The notes beneath the pieces are model-generated. The model made no database searches and was not told the DNA's origin. It saw nothing but the letters and a program-made list of their open reading frames with translations. A stretch of DNA of 50,490 nucleotides, taken from the IMG/VR virus record IMGVR_UViG_3300018067_000002, positions 1-50,490 of that record, one strand, 5' to 3'. The position numbers and the translations under genes were made by a program. The stretch comes from a virus. Positions 46,304 through 50,490 of the stretch are shown in pieces (the stretch's first letter is position 1; each line of letters starts with the position of its first letter).

Positions 46304-46700
46304 TCTTTTTCGTCCCTCTTACAAGGTTTCTCTGGAACAAAAGGGTTGTCTTGGCTGTTCTGCGCGGCAGGCGCACATCGAAGATTTACAGAACCTGCTT
46401 CGCTCGGAACGAGAAGGCAATTCGATACTACAAACTGTCTTGTTCCAGAAGGTCGGTTACGTTGCTCCGACGGTTTCGCAAGAAACGTCAGACATGAAGC
46501 CGTTGCGTAGCATCCAGACGATTGGAGACCTACGTAGACAGGCAGAGAACAGAGAAGCTGAGAAGTTTCCCGATGCTCGTAAAGAATACTGGACTAAAGT
46601 TCAGGCTCAATACGATAAAGCTGGAAAACTTCCAAGAATTGAGCCTAAGACCGAGCCAGAGTATCCCGAAGTAACAGCACAAGATACTGGAAATGGCTGA
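46290..46700 (+). CDS. Hypothetical protein after terminase
   Basis: The 136-residue product begins MWLIDLFRPSYKVSLEQKG, with C-x2-C (CLGC) and then a coiled coil (RQAHIEDLQNLLRSEREGNS). The C-terminal half is charged and Pro-rich (PRIEPKTEPEYPEV). It overlaps both neighbours. Function unknown. Confidence 0.6.
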   Translation: MWLIDLFRPSYKVSLEQKGCLGCSARQAHIEDLQNLLRSEREGNSILQTVLFQKVGYVAPTVSQETSDMKPLRSIQTIGDLRRQAENREAEKFPDARKEYWTKVQAQYDKAGKLPRIEPKTEPEYPEVTAQDTGNG

Positions 46701-49700
46701 CTACGAAGACTGGATACCGTATCTCAAGCGAAAAGCTAGTGAGATTTATAACTGGCGTCCTACACCTCTGCCTCCAGTTACTCAACCGCCTGTTAATACG
46801 CTTCGGACGACACCGAACGCACCTGCAAAACCGTTCAAACCGGCGGCTGTTGACCTATATAATACTGTAAAGTCAAATCTAGAGAAGTCCAACGTATCAA
46901 AACTCTGGACGTCACCTGCTGAGACGGTAGCCAAAAAGGTTGTCAATTCAGGTAGTGAGTTCATGGGGCGCGTCGGAGCTGTCACGAGCCATCCAGCAGG
47001 AAAGTTTGTTGGCGCGCTCGCTGACGCCTACGATCCGAGATCTACAGGTTCCGAAAAGAAAACGGGCTACGAGCCCTGGTGGGAAGCTGGTAAAGCTGTA
47101 GTCGAAGGTCTTTCAGATCCTACTGCGCCACAGACTTCTCCATCACAAGCTATCCGAGAAAGATCTCCTTACACATCGCCGGACCCGTTATCGACGACTC
47201 TCGCCAGTTTCGGTGCAGATGCAGTCCTCGACCCATCAAACGCGCTCGGTGGCGGAGCGACTGCTAAAGGAGCAATGGCTCTAGCCGGGATGGGTGGAGA
47301 CGCCGCTGGTCTAGCATCCATTCCGATGTGGTTGTGGAAAAAACAGAACAATATCGAAGCCTTTTCGCATGGTGCAGGTAGCACGCAAGACATCGAATCG
47401 ATGTATAAGAGCGGCCTACAACAGCGTGTAGGTGACGACGTTCTACAGCGTTGGTTCCATACCATCGGTATCTCTCCAGAAGACATGGCCGCAGACCGTG
47501 CGGCTGGCATGATTCCCAAGCACAAGTATGGTTGGGGCACGTCACACATGCCTGTGCAGGCAAGTCCTAACATAGAGGTCCTCAACCTCTTAGAGCCTGT
47601 GCCAAAGGAAGATATCGAGAAGATCGTAGCAACGCTGCATCCAGACAAGGATCGAAACAGAATTGATGACATCTGGCGCGCGTGGCGAGATCAGTCTCAA
47701 TACGTCGTGCCTCGTGCAGACCAGATTTCTGGTAGGGTTCCATACAAGTCAGTCCGATCTGAGCCTGGATCGGAGGCGCACAAAGCTGTAAAGAAGCTCG
47801 AGAGAGCAATTACAGGATCTGCTAACGTCTACGGCAAGACTGGTATATCTCCCGAAGGATCGCCTGTCAACCATCCTGGAATGGAGACGAAGGCGTGGCA
47901 AGCTATCGCTCATCGTGACACCTCAGGTGGCAACGAAGAGGCGATGGCTTTCAATCCAGACTATGCTCTGGTCTCAACCAAGACGGAAAAACTCGCATCT
48001 GGTGAGCCTGCTCCGTATAAGCCGCTTGGTAGATACGGTAATGAGACATTTCCCAAAGATTTGCATCTAGCGCAGAGGACACCTGTCCCTGCTGTCCAAG
48101 CGCCTGTTACACCTCCGCCCGCTAACGTGCCTGTTCCGTCAGGCGCTGTTTTCAAAGATCCTATGGGAAATGCCTATAACTTTACAGGCACTCCTTACAA
48201 TCAGGGATACAACTATTACAAGCTAGTTGCTCATAAGAACGCGCCTCCAGAGGAAGTCAAAGCAGCTTGGGACGCTTTGTCAACTGCTGGAAAGAATAAG
48301 TTCAAGGACAACTGGCCAGCTACGTTTGAATCTAAGGTCGTTCCTCATATCTCTGGTCCAGCTAAAGCTCCTGTTCAGGCTAAGGCAGCCGTGCAGATGC
48401 CGTCTTCTTTTCTCAAGAATATGAAGAAGGCAGGCTATACAGATCAGGAAGCTAAGACAATCTGGGAAGCTGGTGGGACGCCTACTAAGGGACCTGAGCC
48501 AGAACTCCAGACACATCTTAACGATCTGAAAGGTATTTGGGAATCGTCTGGTGTGCCACTCCCGGCAGACACAGATATTAACGACTTTTTTGATGCAGCT
48601 AACCCAGGTCATGCTGGCCTGACACCTAAGGCCGCGCACGAGCTAGTATCGGATTATCTCAAGTGGAGTAATCCTGAGGCAGCAAAGGAAGTTGATGATC
48701 TCTGGGCCAGCAAACAGGCTGGTATAGACGCGCTCGCTCAGATTCCAAAGCCTCCGAACGCAATTGCTGACGTTATCGAGGATTTTCATGCAAATATATT
48801 CGGAGGTAATTACTCAGACGCTGAAGTAGCTAAAAAGTTTCATGAGTTAGACCCAGCTGAGCAAGCTGCTTATAAGAAAGCTCATCCTCATGGTTTAGAC
48901 TTCTTAAACTTTTCAGAACCTGTTAAGGTTCAGTCAGCTAATCCACCAAGCTCTAAGTGGGACGTCTTTGATCCGTATCAAGGAAACGTCAAGAAGACGT
49001 TTGATACGAAAGCTGAAGCCGACGCTTACAAAGCCGCACGTGGTGGCGAAGGTTGGGAAGTTGGAGAACACGACACAGGATATCCATCTGTCAATCCAAA
49101 TCACATTAACTGGACAGCAGCACATCCAGTAAATGCTGGAGCTGTAGATACAGCCGATGCGATTGACGTCTTTCAGCATCCAGAAGGTAAGACAATCGCA
49201 ACATTCTCAACACAGGCTGAGGCCGACGCGTATATAAAGAATCATCCAAATTCAGATATGCTCGATACATCACCACACGATCCGGCATTCGGAACTGACG
49301 TTAAGTCACTTCCTCCGATGCCGAAAGGTTGGGGTTCAGTCGGCACGTCGACACCTGGAGGTGCGCGTGCTACTAAGTCGGATGCAGACATACTTGCAGC
49401 TGAGTTTGAGAAAGGTCTTTTTGGTAGCTCTGATCTCTCACCTGCAGAGGCGTTGGACGAATACAATAGTTTTTCAGCAGACATCAAAGCGGCGTTCAAA
49501 AAGAATCATCCTGACTCATATAAAGATCTGATGAACTTCCGAACGCACGGAGACATCGATCCAAACTATCACGGTGGCTATGACCCAGGAGATGAAGTTG
49601 ATTGGACCAAACTTGGTACCCACGTTGAGGACGTCCAACCAGATACACATCACAATTACTGGGAGAGCACGAGCGCGCCTAAAACTGGAACGCAGTCGTT

Positions 49701-50490
49701 GCACGGAATCGAGTTCAAGCCAGTCGATAAACCTGACTTCAAAGCGGGTATGAATTTCTCAATCAATGCCCCTGCATTTGAGCCAGTTAAAGGAAAGAAA
49801 CAGGCTGCTGGTGTAGTTATGGTTGAACCAGACGGTCGAGTCTGGATCATACATCCGAAAGGACAATTTGGTGGCTATAAATCGACGTTTCCAAAGGGAA
49901 CTGTCGATGCTGGCGAGCATATGCAAGAAGCTGCCTTGCGCGAAGTGTTCGAGGAATCAGGGCTTACAGCGAAGATCACCGGTCATTTGACCGATGTAGA
50001 ACGGACCACTTCCAAGACTCGGTTCTATATCGGTGAACGGACAGGTGGCGCGCCTTGGGCACACGGGCATGAGACAGAAGGTGTTTCACTCCTCAATCCA
50101 AAAGACCCTGGATTCGCCAAGCAACTTCAAGACATCTACGGTTCTGATACGTCAGATCATAAGGTGCTCGAGGCTCTTAAAAGCCATCTCAGCTTACAAG
50201 AGGATCTGAAATCTGGCAAGACAGTTCAGGCACCTAAAGGTTTTCCTGAGCCGTCAAAAGCCAAGCCATACGAGAACGCACCGACTGGCTATCAACTCAA
50301 AGAAAAGAACGCCAAGCTCGCTGGAGTTCACGAGAAACACATTTATACGAAGAACGGTCAGGACTATATCTTCAAGCCAACGAAGCATCCTGAGTTCGTT
50401 TTGCATAACGAGAAGGCTGCAAACGACATCGCTGGACTCGCAGGTCTGCACGACCCAAAGATGACGGTCGAGACGGTTGATGGCAAAAAA
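46693..50490 (+). CDS. 1433-residue polyvalent virion protein (N-terminal 1266 codons; continues at base 1)
   Basis: The frame from ATG 46693 is open to the end of the window and, with the 123-base overlap removed, joins 1-627 to give 1433 residues. Order: helical N-terminus; YDPRSTGSEKKTGYEPWWEA; a segment with EKIVATLHPDKDRNRIDDIW (HPD at 316-318, J-domain-like, uncertain); Pro/Ala-rich linkers; repeated short modules (TKAEADAYKAARGGEGWEV and TQAEADAYIKNHPNSDM); a Nudix hydrolase domain (about 1040-1160) with the box G1069-x5-E-x7-REVFEESG; and a kinase-like C-terminal domain (1200-1433). Multi-domain proteins of this kind are often injected with phage DNA. It lies between terminase and portal. 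Confidence 0.75.
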   Translation, partial: MADYEDWIPYLKRKASEIYNWRPTPLPPVTQPPVNTLRTTPNAPAKPFKPAAVDLYNTVKSNLEKSNVSKLWTSPAETVAKKVVNSGSEFMGRVGAVTSHPAGKFVGALADAYDPRSTGSEKKTGYEPWWEAGKAVVEGLSDPTAPQTSPSQAIRERSPYTSPDPLSTTLASFGADAVLDPSNALGGGATAKGAMALAGMGGDAAGLASIPMWLWKKQNNIEAFSHGAGSTQDIESMYKSGLQQRVGDDVLQRWFHTIGISPEDMAADRAAGMIPKHKYGWGTSHMPVQASPNIEVLNLLEPVPKEDIEKIVATLHPDKDRNRIDDIWRAWRDQSQYVVPRADQISGRVPYKSVRSEPGSEAHKAVKKLERAITGSANVYGKTGISPEGSPVNHPGMETKAWQAIAHRDTSGGNEEAMAFNPDYALVSTKTEKLASGEPAPYKPLGRYGNETFPKDLHLAQRTPVPAVQAPVTPPPANVPVPSGAVFKDPMGNAYNFTGTPYNQGYNYYKLVAHKNAPPEEVKAAWDALSTAGKNKFKDNWPATFESKVVPHISGPAKAPVQAKAAVQMPSSFLKNMKKAGYTDQEAKTIWEAGGTPTKGPEPELQTHLNDLKGIWESSGVPLPADTDINDFFDAANPGHAGLTPKAAHELVSDYLKWSNPEAAKEVDDLWASKQAGIDALAQIPKPPNAIADVIEDFHANIFGGNYSDAEVAKKFHELDPAEQAAYKKAHPHGLDFLNFSEPVKVQSANPPSSKWDVFDPYQGNVKKTFDTKAEADAYKAARGGEGWEVGEHDTGYPSVNPNHINWTAAHPVNAGAVDTADAIDVFQHPEGKTIATFSTQAEADAYIKNHPNSDMLDTSPHDPAFGTDVKSLPPMPKGWGSVGTSTPGGARATKSDADILAAEFEKGLFGSSDLSPAEALDEYNSFSADIKAAFKKNHPDSYKDLMNFRTHGDIDPNYHGGYDPGDEVDWTKLGTHVEDVQPDTHHNYWESTSAPKTGTQSLHGIEFKPVDKPDFKAGMNFSINAPAFEPVKGKKQAAGVVMVEPDGRVWIIHPKGQFGGYKSTFPKGTVDAGEHMQEAALREVFEESGLTAKITGHLTDVERTTSKTRFYIGERTGGAPWAHGHETEGVSLLNPKDPGFAKQLQDIYGSDTSDHKVLEALKSHLSLQEDLKSGKTVQAPKGFPEPSKAKPYENAPTGYQLKEKNAKLAGVHEKHIYTKNGQDYIFKPTKHPEFVLHNEKAANDIAGLAGLHDPKMTVETVDGKK
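49897..49965 (+). other. Nudix box inside the polyvalent protein
   Basis: The codons give GTVDAGEHMQEAALREVF then EESG, an exact GX5EX7REUXEEXGU Nudix signature including all metal-binding Glu residues. The preceding PDGRVWIIHPKGQFGGYKST is the usual first strands. Substrate is not readable. Confidence 0.88.
50368..50490. repeat. Terminal direct repeat, right copy
   Basis: Identical to bases 1-123; see the left copy. The reading frame of the polyvalent protein begins this repeat at codon position one, the same phase as base 1. Confidence 0.9.

Overview
The window is one complete genome of an uncultured double-stranded DNA tailed phage (Caudoviricetes), delivered as a linear contig with overlapping ends. 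Bases 1-123 are identical to 50368-50490, so the molecule closes into a circle of about 50,367 bp and one very long gene runs through the junction. It carries terminase subunits, portal, scaffold, major capsid protein and adaptor/nozzle/fibre genes. It has no tape-measure, tube or sheath gene, which suggests a short-tailed (podovirus-like) particle. Clean sigma70-type promoters and Shine-Dalgarno sites point to a bacterial host, which cannot be named from the sequence. No integrase, phage RNA polymerase, tRNA, CRISPR array or IS element was seen.

Layout. Two divergent arms leave a control region at about 39.7-41.5 kb. The plus-strand (late) arm starts from a promoter just before 41511: small terminase, cold-shock protein, a possible virion protein, a lipoprotein, small proteins and the large terminase. 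It continues with a 1433-residue polyvalent protein (Nudix plus kinase-like domain) that crosses the contig ends, then portal, scaffold, capsid, adaptor, nozzle-like protein and tail fibres. Next comes a modification cassette (13.1-17.0 kb), and the arm ends with four internal/ejection-type proteins at 22.5 kb. The minus-strand (early/replication) arm starts from several consensus promoters and runs leftward. It begins with small regulatory and metal-binding proteins and a SprT-like metallopeptidase. These are followed by a SNF2 helicase, a beta-helix protein, a RecB/Cas4-like nuclease, a Sak4/RecA-like ATPase and an ssDNA-binding-like protein. A ParB-fused DNA methyltransferase, an HNH protein, a uracil-DNA-glycosylase/DNA polymerase A fusion, a DUF3987-type ATPase and an Acb2-like cyclic-nucleotide sponge complete the arm.

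The most striking system is the cassette at 13151-16959. It holds a tail-region protein with three GSxW beta repeats followed by 31 His-x-Asp motifs, a radical SAM/SPASM enzyme that carries six HxD motifs in its own C-terminal tail, a protein joining a Cys-rich GYPxCC domain to a SAM methyltransferase, and a GNAT-like acetyltransferase. I read this as a phage-encoded pathway that chemically modifies a structural protein, comparable in logic to the His-Xaa-Ser (Hxs) systems. Function is inferred, not shown.

The control region holds two inverted arrays of an 11-bp iteron (core CGTGAARTA) flanking an AT-rich core, a second 9-bp motif (GTCGTAAAC), strong terminators and promoters, and is a good candidate replication origin. 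Two further dispersed DNA motifs were found: an 18-bp palindrome in five places and a 14-bp motif (CGACGAGCCGAAGT) that lies in different reading frames. No endolysin or holin could be recognised.
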